From Accumulibacter sp. (GTDB lineage Bacteria; Pseudomonadota; Gammaproteobacteria; Burkholderiales; Rhodocyclaceae): a stretch of DNA of 11,156 nt. The notes below the pieces were generated by a model, which was not told the DNA's origin, made no database searches, and worked only from the letters and a program-made list of their open reading frames with translations. The stretch is taken from assembly GCA_031274075.1 (NCBI GenBank), contig JAISQQ010000069.1, positions 1 to 11,156 of the forward strand, written 5' to 3'. Shown in pieces: positions 1 to 7,700 of the stretch. Made by a program: the position numbers and the translations under genes. Each line of letters begins with the position of its first letter. Position 1 is the first letter of the stretch.

Positions 1-351
1 CCGGTCAGTTTTCAGCCGATTCCGGGAGAGGTTCCGGTCGTTCAGGTGGTCATTGGCGGGCGTGAGGAATTGCCGATTTTCGTCACGGCTTCCAAGGCGC
101 AGATACTGTGCATCTGCTATCTCTGGACGGACGCGGAAGTGATTCCTGCCCGGCGGGTGGAATTGATGGAGGTGCTGCTGGAACTGAATCCGGCGATTCC
201 GCTGTCGTCGTTCGGGCGGGCGGACGGGCGCTATATGCTGGTCGGCGCGCTGTCGGAGGATGCGCGCGCCGACGACATCGCCAATGAGATCGCCGCCTTG
301 AGCGACAACGCGCTGGATGCGCTGGACGCCTTGGCGGCTTATCTCGCCTGA
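1..351 (+). CDS. yjfI: DUF2170 (YjfI-like) family protein, 5'-truncated
   Basis: The reading frame is open from the first base, so 116 residues are visible and the N-terminus lies outside the window; E. coli YjfI is about 133 residues, so perhaps 15-25 are missing. The GTG at 46 is only an internal codon. The visible part has alternating strands and helices, with the segments ILCICYLWTDAEVIP, LNPAIPLSSFG and RYMLVGALSED typical of the DUF2170 family as I remember it, and an acidic/Ala-rich C-terminal helix. No signal peptide or membrane segment is seen. The biochemical function is unknown; the family is known mainly as the gene beside yjfJ, a pspA homologue, and that same order occurs here 42 bases upstream of pspA. 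It is probably a cytoplasmic PspA-associated protein. The family call rests on motif recall plus neighbourhood. Confidence 0.78.
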   Translation, partial: PVSFQPIPGEVPVVQVVIGGREELPIFVTASKAQILCICYLWTDAEVIPARRVELMEVLLELNPAIPLSSFGRADGRYMLVGALSEDARADDIANEIAALSDNALDALDALAAYLA

Positions 352-380
352 GCGGCAAGCGATTATTGGATGACCTAGGA

Positions 381-386
381 AAGGAG
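381..386 (+). promoter_or_regulatory. Ribosome binding site of pspA
   Basis: AAGGAG lies 7 bases upstream of the ATG at 394. It is the best Shine-Dalgarno match in the window and fixes the pspA start. It suggests that pspA is translated more strongly than its neighbours, which have weaker sites. Confidence 0.8.
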
Positions 387-393
387 CAAGACC

Positions 394-1116
394 ATGAGCG
401 TTATTGGAAAACTGGTGACCCTGGTGCGCGGCAGCGCGCGGGAATTGGGCGAGAGCCTGGTGGACGCCGGCGGCGTGCGCATTTACGAACAGGAAATCCA
501 CGATGCCAAGGCGGCGATCGCGCAGGCGAAAATCGACTTGACCGGGGTCATGGCCAAGGAGATGCAGAGCGCGCGCGACATCGAACGGGCGCGCGCCGAG
601 ATCGGGCGGCTGGAAGGCCTGGCGATGGAAGCGCTGGAAAAGGACAAGGAAGCGCTGGCCGAGGAAGTCGCCGCCAAGGTCGCGGAACAGGAAATCGAGC
701 TGGAAAAGCAGACGCAGTTGCACGCGGAATACGCGGTGCAGGCCAATCGCCTGAAGGATCTCATCAAGGCTTCGGAAGCCAAGATCCGCGAACACGAACG
801 CGCCGTGCAAATGACGCGCGCGGCGGAGAGTGTTTACAAGGCCACCCAGTCCATTGCCGACAACATCGGCGCTTCCGGCTCCCGGCTGGTGAGCGCGAGG
901 GAGTCCCTGGAGCGCATCAAGAAGCGGCACGAGGATTTGAGCGACCGCATCAGCGCCGCCGAAGCCCTGGACCGCGAACTGGGAAGCCGCGCGCTGGAAA
1001 TGAAACTGGCGGCGGCCGGAATCGGCGAGGACACGCTGCGCAAGGAAAAGGTCCTGGCGCGCATCCGCGCCCGCCACAGCGGAACGGCGATCCCCGGCGC
1101 GGAGCCCGCGGCATGA
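394..1116 (+). CDS. pspA: PspA/IM30 family protein (YjfJ subfamily)
   Basis: 240 residues, the usual length for PspA/IM30/Vipp1 proteins. The chain is almost wholly helical and charged: a short amphipathic N-terminal helix (about 1-22, MSVIGKLVTLVRGSARELGE) that in this family inserts into stressed membranes, then a long coiled-coil hairpin (about 25-145), then helices ending in a conserved-looking segment LAAAGIGEDTLRKEKVLARI (about 206-225). That last segment and the preceding GASGSRLVSARESLERIKKR closely resemble E. coli YjfJ as I recall it, placing it in the YjfJ branch rather than classical PspA of the pspABC operon. Known family role: peripheral inner-membrane protein, structurally related to ESCRT-III, that forms rods or rings and maintains membrane integrity. 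No pspBC or pspF is visible and no sigma54 (-24/-12) promoter was found, so control differs from the enteric phage-shock operon. Its TGA overlaps the next ATG (ATGA), indicating translational coupling. Confidence 0.93.
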   Translation: MSVIGKLVTLVRGSARELGESLVDAGGVRIYEQEIHDAKAAIAQAKIDLTGVMAKEMQSARDIERARAEIGRLEGLAMEALEKDKEALAEEVAAKVAEQEIELEKQTQLHAEYAVQANRLKDLIKASEAKIREHERAVQMTRAAESVYKATQSIADNIGASGSRLVSARESLERIKKRHEDLSDRISAAEALDRELGSRALEMKLAAAGIGEDTLRKEKVLARIRARHSGTAIPGAEPAA

Positions 1117-1436
1117 CGGTTGCGCAAAAACCCGCGCGCTGGCAGAAGTCGGATGAAGCCCTGCGCGCGGCACAGATCGCCTTCGATGTCGAAGCCGCCG
1201 TGCTGGAGGCGGTGCGCCGCGCCGCCTTCGAGCACAATCTGTCGACCTCCGACCAGATCCGCCAAGTCCTGGGGCTTTCCGTCAGCCGCCGCCCCAAGCG
1301 TCCGCGCCTCACCGTCACCCTGACGCCCGAGGATTACGCGACGCTGGCGGCGCGCTACGGCCTGGAGGCGCAGAACCGCCTCGCCGTCAAGGAGCGCGTG
1401 ACGCAGGAATTGATCGAATTCGCGCGGCGAAAATGA
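1113..1436 (+). CDS. Conserved small protein with tandem ribbon-helix-helix-like pattern, function unknown
   Basis: 107 residues. The ATG at 1113 overlaps the pspA stop by four bases (ATGA), so the start is set by coupling; the same frame is open far upstream, but that part is the shadow of pspA. I do not recognise a named family. Two halves share the layout strand-helix-helix: residues 20-54 (QIAFDV strand, helix EAAVLEAVRRAAFEHN, then STSDQIRQVLGL) and residues 65-105 (RLTVTL strand, helix TPEDYATLAARYGL, then LAVKERVTQELIEFA), joined by a basic linker RRPKRPR (59-65). This is how MetJ/Arc ribbon-helix-helix proteins look, so it could be a DNA-binding regulator of this cluster; that is inference from pattern only. 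The basic linker could equally contact membrane lipid or PspA. No signal peptide, membrane segment or cysteines. It ends directly before the 263-base gap. Confidence 0.8.
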   Translation: MTVAQKPARWQKSDEALRAAQIAFDVEAAVLEAVRRAAFEHNLSTSDQIRQVLGLSVSRRPKRPRLTVTLTPEDYATLAARYGLEAQNRLAVKERVTQELIEFARRK

Positions 1437-1447
1437 AACGGGCGTCC

Positions 1448-1481
1448 TTCCGGTTCCGGCTCCGGTTCCGTCTCCGTTTCC
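1448..1481. repeat. Imperfect hexamer tandem repeat (TTCCGG type)
   Basis: Five hexamers in a row, TTCCGG TTCCGG CTCCGG TTCCGT CTCCGT, followed by TTCC. It starts 11 bases after the stop of the 107-residue gene. It is a likely slippage-prone microsatellite; copy number could vary between strains. Confidence 0.75.
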
Positions 1482-1530
1482 TGCCCGCCGGCTTCGCGCC
1501 AGTTTCCCGCGGGCGGCCTCGAAGCGGTAG

Positions 1531-1552
1531 ACTCCGGCATCACTCCGGCATC
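1531..1552. repeat. 11-base perfect tandem duplication
   Basis: ACTCCGGCATC occurs twice back to back. It could be a paired regulator site one helical turn apart, or simple slippage of the neighbouring CTCCGG-rich sequence; the sequence alone does not decide. Confidence 0.6.
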
Positions 1553-1605
1553 AGTTCGGCAGGGTCCTTCGACGATAGGGAGCTTTCATCGAAAACCGAC
1601 TCCGG

Positions 1606-1635
1606 TTGGAAACCTCCCCCTTCAGGGGGGATAAT
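1606..1635 (+). promoter_or_regulatory. Candidate sigma70 promoter for the yqiJ-flotillin-ATPase genes
   Basis: TTGGAA (1606-1611, 4/6 to TTGACA) and GATAAT (1630-1635, 5/6 to TATAAT) are 18 bases apart. The spacer contains a small palindrome, CCCCC-TTCA-GGGGG (1616-1629), that could act as an operator. The predicted start near 1642 falls 58 bases before the next ATG, inside the following hairpin. In this GC-rich context a good -10 box is uncommon, but the call is by eye only. Confidence 0.45.
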
Positions 1636-1638
1636 CCT

Positions 1639-1671
1639 GCACGGGAGGGGAGTAAGCCCTTCCGTGCTTTT
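1639..1671 (+). terminator. Rho-independent terminator-like hairpin or attenuator
   Basis: GCACGGGAGGG (1639-1649) pairs with CCCTTCCGTGC (1657-1667): 11 base pairs including one G-U, with a 7-base loop, followed directly by TTTT (1668-1671). It lies 203 bases after the 107-residue gene and 28 bases before the YqiJ-like start. Transcripts from pspA would meet it, so it may end or reduce read-through into the flotillin half. The T-run is short, so termination may be partial. Confidence 0.6.
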
Positions 1672-1687
1672 GTCCGGCCTGCCGGAC
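1672..1687 (+). other. Small hairpin just upstream of yqiJ start
   Basis: GTCCGG (1672-1677) and CCGGAC (1682-1687) form a perfect 6-base-pair stem with loop CCTG, abutting the T-run of the preceding hairpin. It sits 12 bases before the ATG at 1700, where a Shine-Dalgarno sequence would be expected and none is obvious, so it could affect translation initiation. Confidence 0.5.
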
Positions 1688-1699
1688 GTGGATTGAAAC

Positions 1700-2374
1700 A
1701 TGGAACTCCTTGCGGTATTGACCGCTTATCCGACCGCGATCTACACGGCGCTCTTGGGCGTCGTGCTGGTGTATTGGCTGCTGGCGGTCGCGGGACTGGT
1801 GGATTTCTCGAGCGGCGTCGATCTCGACCTGGATATTGGCGGCGACGCGGGCGATGTCTCGCACGTGCAAAACCTGGACGGAGAGGTCGGAGAGGGCGGA
1901 AGCAGCGTCACCACCCTGGCCGGCCTGCTCGTCGCCTTCGGCTTGGGAGGCGTGCCGTTTTCGGTCGTGGTCAGCCTGCTGGCGTTCATTTCCTGGTTCG
2001 TCTGCGCGTTGGCGAGTCTCTGGATATTGCCCTGGGTGCCGACGGATCTCCTGCGCTTCGCGGCGGCCACTGGCATCCTCGCCGGCGCCTTTGCCGCCGC
2101 CGTGCCGCTGGCCGCCGCCTGCGTGCGTCCGCTGCGCGGCCTGTTCGCCCGCAGCTACGCCGTTTCCAACGCTTCGCTCGTCGGCCGCGAATGCCTGATC
2201 CTGACCGGTTCCGTGGATGAAAAATTCGGCCGCGCCCAGGTGTCGGGCGACGGCGAGGATTTCCACGTCCGCGTCGTGGCGGATGTGCCCAATTCCCTGA
2301 AACGCGGGGATTTCGCGCACATCGTCGATTACGACGAGACGGCGCGCGTGTATCGTGTCGTCGCCAATTCCTGA
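1700..2374 (+). CDS. yqiJ: YqiJ-like membrane protein with C-terminal OB-fold (NfeD-like)
   Basis: 224 residues. Layout: a first membrane helix (about 11-33), a strongly acidic loop (about 35-66, including DLDLDIGGDAGD), two further hydrophobic segments (about 85-110 and 117-142), a basic junction CVRPLRGLFARS, then a soluble domain (about 157-222) of short strands starting SLVGRECLILTGSVDEKFG, matching the OB-fold of NfeD/YqiJ proteins. E. coli YqiJ has a similar size and plan. NfeD and YqiJ proteins are genetically tied to SPFH/flotillin partners and are thought to anchor or modulate them at the inner membrane; the flotillin gene follows after 45 bases. The start at 1700 is chosen because an in-frame TGA lies at 1694-1696; the ribosome site is weak. 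The acidic loop is unlike the short loop of many relatives and might bind cations, which is speculation. Confidence 0.85.
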   Translation: MELLAVLTAYPTAIYTALLGVVLVYWLLAVAGLVDFSSGVDLDLDIGGDAGDVSHVQNLDGEVGEGGSSVTTLAGLLVAFGLGGVPFSVVVSLLAFISWFVCALASLWILPWVPTDLLRFAAATGILAGAFAAAVPLAAACVRPLRGLFARSYAVSNASLVGRECLILTGSVDEKFGRAQVSGDGEDFHVRVVADVPNSLKRGDFAHIVDYDETARVYRVVANS

Positions 2375-2405
2375 CGATTCCCGACAATTCTTAACGCTGT
2401 CTTCC

Positions 2406-2411
2406 TGAGGA
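2406..2411 (+). promoter_or_regulatory. Ribosome binding site of the flotillin gene
   Basis: TGAGGA lies 8 bases before the ATG at 2420. It supports independent initiation of the flotillin despite the short 45-base gap and shared frame with the upstream gene. Confidence 0.65.
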
Positions 2412-2419
2412 AAATCGAT

Positions 2420-4534
2420 ATGGGACAAAGCCTCATTCTCCTGCTCGTGGCCGTGGTCATCGGCGTACTGTTCATCCTGGGCGTCTTCGCCATGTTCTCC
2501 CACTTCTACCGCAAGGTGGAGCAGGGCTACGCGATGATCGTCAACACCATGCGCAGCGAGCCGGAAGTGACGTTCACCGGCTGCATGGTCTATCCGATCA
2601 TCCACAAGGCCGAGATGATGGACATCGCCCTCAAGACCATCGTCATCGAGCGCACCGGCAACGACGGCCTGATCTGCCAGGACAACATCCGCGCCGACAT
2701 CAAGGTGACCTTCTTCGTGCGGGTGAACAAGACCACCGAGGACGTGCTGCGCGTCGCGCAGGGCATCGGCTGCAACCGCGCTTCCAACCAGGACACGCTG
2801 GAAGAACTCTTTTCCGCCAAGTTCTCCGAGGCGCTGAAAACCGTCGGCAAGTCCATGGATTTCGTGGAACTGTACCAGGCGCGCGACCACTTCCGGGACG
2901 AGATCATCCGCCAGATCGGAGACGATCTTTCCGGCTACATCCTGACCGACGCCGCCATCGACTACCTCGAACAAACGCCGCTCGCCAAGCTCGATCCCAA
3001 CAACATCCTCGACGCGCAGGGGATCAAGAAAATCACCGACCTCACCGCGCTGGAACACGTGCGCACCAACGAGTTCAAGCGCAACGAGGAAATGCAGATC
3101 AAGAAAAAGGACGTGGAAACCCGCGAAGCCATTCTCGAACTCGAACGCCAGCAGGCCGACGCCGAATTCAAGCAGATGCGCGAAATCGCCACGGTGAAGG
3201 CGCGCGAGGAAGCGGAAGCCCGGCGGGTCGAGGCCGAGGAACACACCAAGGCCGAGCTTGCCCGCCTGCAGGCCGAACAGGCCATCGCCGTGCAGCAGGA
3301 AAACGTCACCCGGGAAAAGGAAGTCGCGGAGAACAACCGCAAGCGCGCCGTGGCGGTCGAAGAAGAAAAGGTCACGCGGGCAAGGCAACTGGAAATCGTC
3401 GACCGCGAAAAGGAAGTCACCCTGCAACAGATCGACAAGGATCGCGCAGTGGAAATCCAGAAAAAAGCGATTGCCGACGTCATCCGCGAGCGGGTGATCG
3501 TCGAACGTACCGTGGCCGAACAGGAAGAAGCCATCAAGGAAGTGCGCATCGTGGCCGAAGCCGACCGCACCAAGCAGGCCGTCATTCTGAGCGCGCAGGC
3601 CGAGGCGGAAGAAAAATTCGTCAAGGACGTCAAGGACGCGGAAGCCTCCGAACGTCGCGCCCACTTCAAGGCCGCCGAAGAACAAACCTTGGCCGAAGCG
3701 CGCTTGAAAGTGGCGGAAAAAGCCGCGGAAGGCAAGAAGCGCGAAGCCGAGGGCATCGAGGCGATCACCGCCGCGCCGGGTCTCGGCAATGCCAGGGTTC
3801 TCCTGGTCACCGCGGACGCCAAGGAAAAGCAAGGGCTTGTCGATGCCAAGGTGAAGATCGCCGACGCCGAAGCCGTGGAAAAATACGGCCGCGCCGAAGC
3901 CGAGGCGCTCCGGGCCAAATTCTTTGCCGAGGCCGAAGGCAACGAGAAAAAGGGCTTGGCGGAGGTCAAGGTGCGCGCGGCGGATTCCGACGCCATCACC
4001 AGCGTCGGCGAAGCCGAAGCCAACGTCATCGCCATCCGCTTCGCGGCGGAAGCCAAGGGGCTGCGTGAAAAATTCGACGCCATGAAGTCGATGAGCGAGG
4101 ACACCCGCGCCCACGAAGAATTCCGCATGAAGCTCGAACGCGCCCACACCGAAACCCTGAAAGCCATCGAAGCGCAGAGCGGCATCGCCCGCGAGCAGGC
4201 GGAAGTCCTCGGCACGGCGCTGGCCAAGGCCAACATCGACATCGTCGGCGGCGAAGGCGATTATTTCGAGCGCTTCGTGAATGCCCTGGCGGTCGGCAAG
4301 GGCATCGACGGCGCGATCAGCAAGAGCAACACCCTGAAAGTCGGGCTGCGCGACCACCTCGCGGGCGAGCGCGACCTGGTCGAGGATTTCAAGGGCGTCC
4401 TGGGCGCGCTGGGCGACGCTTCCGGCAGCGTGCAGAACCTGTCGGTCGCGGCGCTCTTGCACAAGATCAAGGCCGAAGGCTCGGAAGCGCAGAAAACCGC
4501 GCTGAAGACCCTGCTCGACGGATTCGGGAAGTGA
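2420..4534 (+). CDS. yqiK: Flotillin family protein, YqiK type (SPFH/band 7)
   Basis: 704 residues, longer than E. coli YqiK (about 553). One N-terminal membrane helix (about 4-26) anchors it, followed by the SPFH/band-7 domain (about 30-200) and the YqiK-like junction YLEQTPLAKLDPNNILDAQG (182-201). Residues about 205-600 are a very long Glu/Ala/Lys/Arg-rich coiled coil containing a 40-residue duplication (468-507 and 508-547, 18 of 40 identical). The C-terminal part (about 600-704) contains LAKANIDIVGGEGDYFERFV, a flotillin-type end, and then a Gly-rich helical tail. Known family role: inner-membrane scaffold that oligomerises into cages and organises membrane microdomains. It follows the YqiJ-like gene and precedes the giant ATPase, so the three probably form one complex. 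Extra length comes mainly from the coiled coil. Function beyond scaffolding is not shown by sequence. Confidence 0.93.
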   Translation: MGQSLILLLVAVVIGVLFILGVFAMFSHFYRKVEQGYAMIVNTMRSEPEVTFTGCMVYPIIHKAEMMDIALKTIVIERTGNDGLICQDNIRADIKVTFFVRVNKTTEDVLRVAQGIGCNRASNQDTLEELFSAKFSEALKTVGKSMDFVELYQARDHFRDEIIRQIGDDLSGYILTDAAIDYLEQTPLAKLDPNNILDAQGIKKITDLTALEHVRTNEFKRNEEMQIKKKDVETREAILELERQQADAEFKQMREIATVKAREEAEARRVEAEEHTKAELARLQAEQAIAVQQENVTREKEVAENNRKRAVAVEEEKVTRARQLEIVDREKEVTLQQIDKDRAVEIQKKAIADVIRERVIVERTVAEQEEAIKEVRIVAEADRTKQAVILSAQAEAEEKFVKDVKDAEASERRAHFKAAEEQTLAEARLKVAEKAAEGKKREAEGIEAITAAPGLGNARVLLVTADAKEKQGLVDAKVKIADAEAVEKYGRAEAEALRAKFFAEAEGNEKKGLAEVKVRAADSDAITSVGEAEANVIAIRFAAEAKGLREKFDAMKSMSEDTRAHEEFRMKLERAHTETLKAIEAQSGIAREQAEVLGTALAKANIDIVGGEGDYFERFVNALAVGKGIDGAISKSNTLKVGLRDHLAGERDLVEDFKGVLGALGDASGSVQNLSVAALLHKIKAEGSEAQKTALKTLLDGFGK

Positions 4535-4711
4535 GCCTGGGAAGCTCCGCTTCACCTGGCCTTCCAAGCCCGCGGAACGAACCGTCGCCATGAAGGGCGG
4601 TCGCCGGGCGCTGGCAGATACACGGCGGAGCCGGCCCCGGCAAGGCGGGGCCGGCGTCCCGCCCTTCCAAGCCCAACGCATGATCTTCCCATTCCTGTAG
4701 GCAGGCTCACC
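4535..4711 (+). other. 177-base gap between flotillin and ATPase genes
   Basis: No promoter stands out. It holds a long perfect hairpin (4630-4655) and a 12-base direct repeat CCTTCCAAGCCC (4560-4571 and 4663-4674) flanking the central part. The reading frame shared by both neighbours has no stop here, but no ATG or GTG start either, so the ATPase most likely begins at 4712. Confidence 0.6.
4630..4655 (+). other. Perfect 10-bp GC hairpin in the flotillin-ATPase gap
   Basis: GCCGGCCCCG (4630-4639) pairs perfectly with CGGGGCCGGC (4646-4655) around a 6-base loop. No T-run follows (next bases GTCCCGCCC), so it is unlikely to be a classical terminator; a role as an mRNA stability or processing stem between flotillin and ATPase is possible. 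Confidence 0.6.
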
Positions 4712-7700
4712 ATGTCCGATACCCCGACCGACGCCACCGAATCCCTCGTCGCCGAAAGCGGCAGTTACGAGCTGTTGAAAAAGCGGCTGTCCGACCAGGG
4801 CGCGCGCTTGCAGCAAAAGACGCAGAGCTTCAACGAAGCGCGGCTCGCGGAATTCGGGCGGGCGGCGCAGACCTTGCTGCTGCGCACCCGCGCGCGCACC
4901 GAAAACAACTGTGTCGCCCGCGACCTCACCCGCATCAGGGATTTGCTCGTGTTCGGCTACAACGTCTTCATCGGCCTGCGCAAGGAGACCGCGGTCTCCG
5001 ACGTGTTTTCGCTCTATCGCCTGAAGGAAGGGATGGAAAACGGCGACGAGCTGGAAGTGGCGCCGCTCGCCGGCAGCTTCCTGGAAGACGCCCGCTTCAC
5101 CGCCGATTTCCACGAGCTTTATACCTATTACAAACAGGCTTCCATCACCCAATTGAGCGTGCATCAGGGAAAGCTGTTCGCGGCCTTCCGCATCGGCGAA
5201 AAGATCACCGACCTGCGGGTGTTCCGCTGGGCGCTGGAAAACGATGGCGGCATAAAATACATCGACAATCGCGGCGAGCGCGACGTCGCCCTGCCGCCGA
5301 CGCACGATTTCGAGTGGACGCCCGCCACGCGCGAACAGCACGTCGGCGGACGCTATCCGCACGTCAATATCCAGGACGCCGTGTTCATCGACGTCGTCGG
5401 CGGCGACCTGACCGTCAAGATCGAGAACAACACCGAAACGGGGCTGGGCATCTATTCCGAACCGGTCGAGGACAAGAACCAGTCGCTCGCCGACGCCGCC
5501 ATCGCCTACGCCCGGCTCGGCTCGCTGATCCTCCTGAAAGTGCGTCCCTACCGGGAAAAGGACGATCGTTATCTGGTCTTCAATGCCCGCGCCAATTCCG
5601 TCACCCGCATCGACGCCATCGGGCAATCCTGCGTGCAGTTGCCGGAAGACCACGGCCTGATCTTCCCCGGCGGCTATTACCTGCGCTCCGGCGAGTTCAA
5701 GGCTTTCGACCTGCCGCCGGCGCTCAGCTCGACGGCGCGTTTCAAGCGCATGACGCGCTCGCCCAACGGCGAGGACGTGCTCTACATCTTCTACCAGCCG
5801 GAAGGCGGGCAGTACGCGCTTTTTTCCTACAACCTCATCGAAAAAAGCCTGAGCGCGCCGATTCTCTGCCACGGTTACGCCCGCTTCGAGGATGGCCGTA
5901 TTCTCGTGTTCCAGGCCGACAACCCGGAACCGGCGCGCAATCATCCGATGCAGTTGTGGCAAACGCCGTTCGCCAGCGAAGAGCACGTCACCCGGACCGC
6001 GAGCGCGCGCGGGTTCTGGGGGAAGATCGGCAATCCGGAACTGGTGCGCGGCATCGCCGAACTCACCGCCATCGCCCGTGCCGTGCGCGAGCAGGCGCCG
6101 ACCCGCGCCGCGTATGAGGAAATCATCCGCCAGTGCGGGCGCGCGCAGGACGCCTTCTTCTGGCTGGCGGAGCCGGAAGCGGGCGGCATCGTCGCCGACT
6201 TGCGGGCCATCCGCGAGGCGGCGCAGGACACGCTCGACGAATTCGAGAAGGTCGAAAGTATCCGCCGCGCCACCCTCCGCGCCACCGACGAAGCCGAAAG
6301 CCGCCAGAAGGAGGCGCTTTCCGCCATCGCCGGCACGATCTGGCAAAAGCCGGAAGACTTCGTGCGCGCCCTCGACCGCCTGCGCGAAGAACGCGGGCAA
6401 CTGCAACTGCTGCTCGAACTGCGCTACGCCGACGCCGGGCGCATCGGCGCGCTGGATAGCGCCTACGCGGACGAAAGCGGGCGCGTCGGCGAAAGGGCGA
6501 TCGCCTTCCTGTCGCGGGAAAACGCCTTCGACGGCATCCGGGCGGATCTCGCCCGCGCCGCCGGGCTGCTCGACAAGGCGGCGGCCAGCGAAGACATCGC
6601 CCGCGTCCTCGCCGAACTCGACGCCACCGCCGCCGGGCTGGATTTGTTGTCCGGGCAGATCGGCAACCTCCCCGGCGGCGACGCGGTGACGCGCACCGCC
6701 ATTCTCGACGCCGTTTCCGCCGTCTATACCGAGATCAACCGCCTGCGCGCCGAAGCGCGCAAGCGCCGCCGCGTCCTCTCCGGCGCCGAAGCCGCCACCG
6801 AATTCGGCGCGCAATTCAAGCTCTTCGGGCAGAGCCTGGAAAACGCCGTCGATCTCGTGGACACGCCGGAAAAATGCGACGACGCCCTGACCCGCCTGCT
6901 GGCGCAACTGGAAGAACTCGAAGGCCGCTTTGCCGAACAGGAAAGCTTCCTCGCCGACATCGCCGCCAAGCGCGAAGCAGTGTATGAAGCGCTGCTGGCC
7001 CGGAAACAGACCCTGCTCGACGCCCGCAACCGCCGCGCCCGCGCCATCGTCGACGCCGCCACGCGCATCCTGAACGGCATTGCCCGCCGCGTCGCGCAGA
7101 TTCCCGGCCTGCCGCAACTGCACAGCTATTTCGCTTCCGACCCCCTGATCGGCAAGTTGAGAAGCCAGATCGCCGAGTTGCGCGAACTGGGCAACGGCGT
7201 GGACGCGGACGATCTCGACACGCAACTGAAGACCGCGCGCGATCGGGCCATCCGCGCGGTACGCGACCAAAGCGAACTGACCGCCGACGGCGGCAACAGC
7301 GTGCGTTTCGGCCGCCATCGCTTCACCGTCAGCCGCCAGCCGCTCGACCTCACCCTGGTGTCGCGCGAAGGCGAACCGCGATTCCACCTGTCCGGCACCG
7401 ATTATTACGCCCCGCTCGAAGCGGAAACCGCCGCCGCGCTGGCGGCCTTCCACGACCAGTGGGAGCAGACGCTGGTCTCGGAAACGCCGGACTTCTATCG
7501 CGCCGAATACCTGGCGGGCCTGATGCTCGAAGCGGTGATCGCCGGAGAGGCGGGCGAACTCGGCCTGGACTGGAGCGGTCTGCAAAAACTGTGCGCCGAC
7601 AGCGAGCAACTGGAGCCTTTGCTGGAAAAGTTGCGCCTCTGGGCCGCGCCCCGCTATCAGGAGGGCTACCAGAAAGGCGTGCACGACGTGGACGCCGCCC

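Larger units (their letters stand above)
1437..1699 (+). other. 263-base intergenic region between the PspA and flotillin halves
   Basis: It holds hexamer repeats (1448-1481), an 11-base tandem duplication (1531-1552), a candidate promoter (1606-1635), a terminator-like hairpin (1639-1671) and a second small hairpin (1672-1687). An 87-codon frame (1433-1696) crosses it but lacks credible coding character. It is the longest gap within the cluster and the only one with obvious transcription signals. Confidence 0.75.

Noticed and set aside
352..393. Sigma54 (PspF-type) promoter ahead of pspA.
   Set aside because: No GG-N10-GC pair in a TGGCAC/TTGC context is visible in the 42-base gap; pspA is probably co-transcribed with the upstream gene.
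366..1112. Upstream extension of the 107-residue protein to a 356-residue frame starting at 366.
   Set aside because: The extension lies out of frame within pspA and is Arg/Gly-rich shadow sequence; the ATGA overlap at 1113 is the natural start.
4535..4711. An N-terminal extension of the ATPase into the gap after the flotillin stop.
   Set aside because: The frame is open but has no ATG or GTG start; the translation is low-complexity and Pro/Arg-rich, and the ATG at 4712 has a weak but plausible AGGCAGG site upstream.
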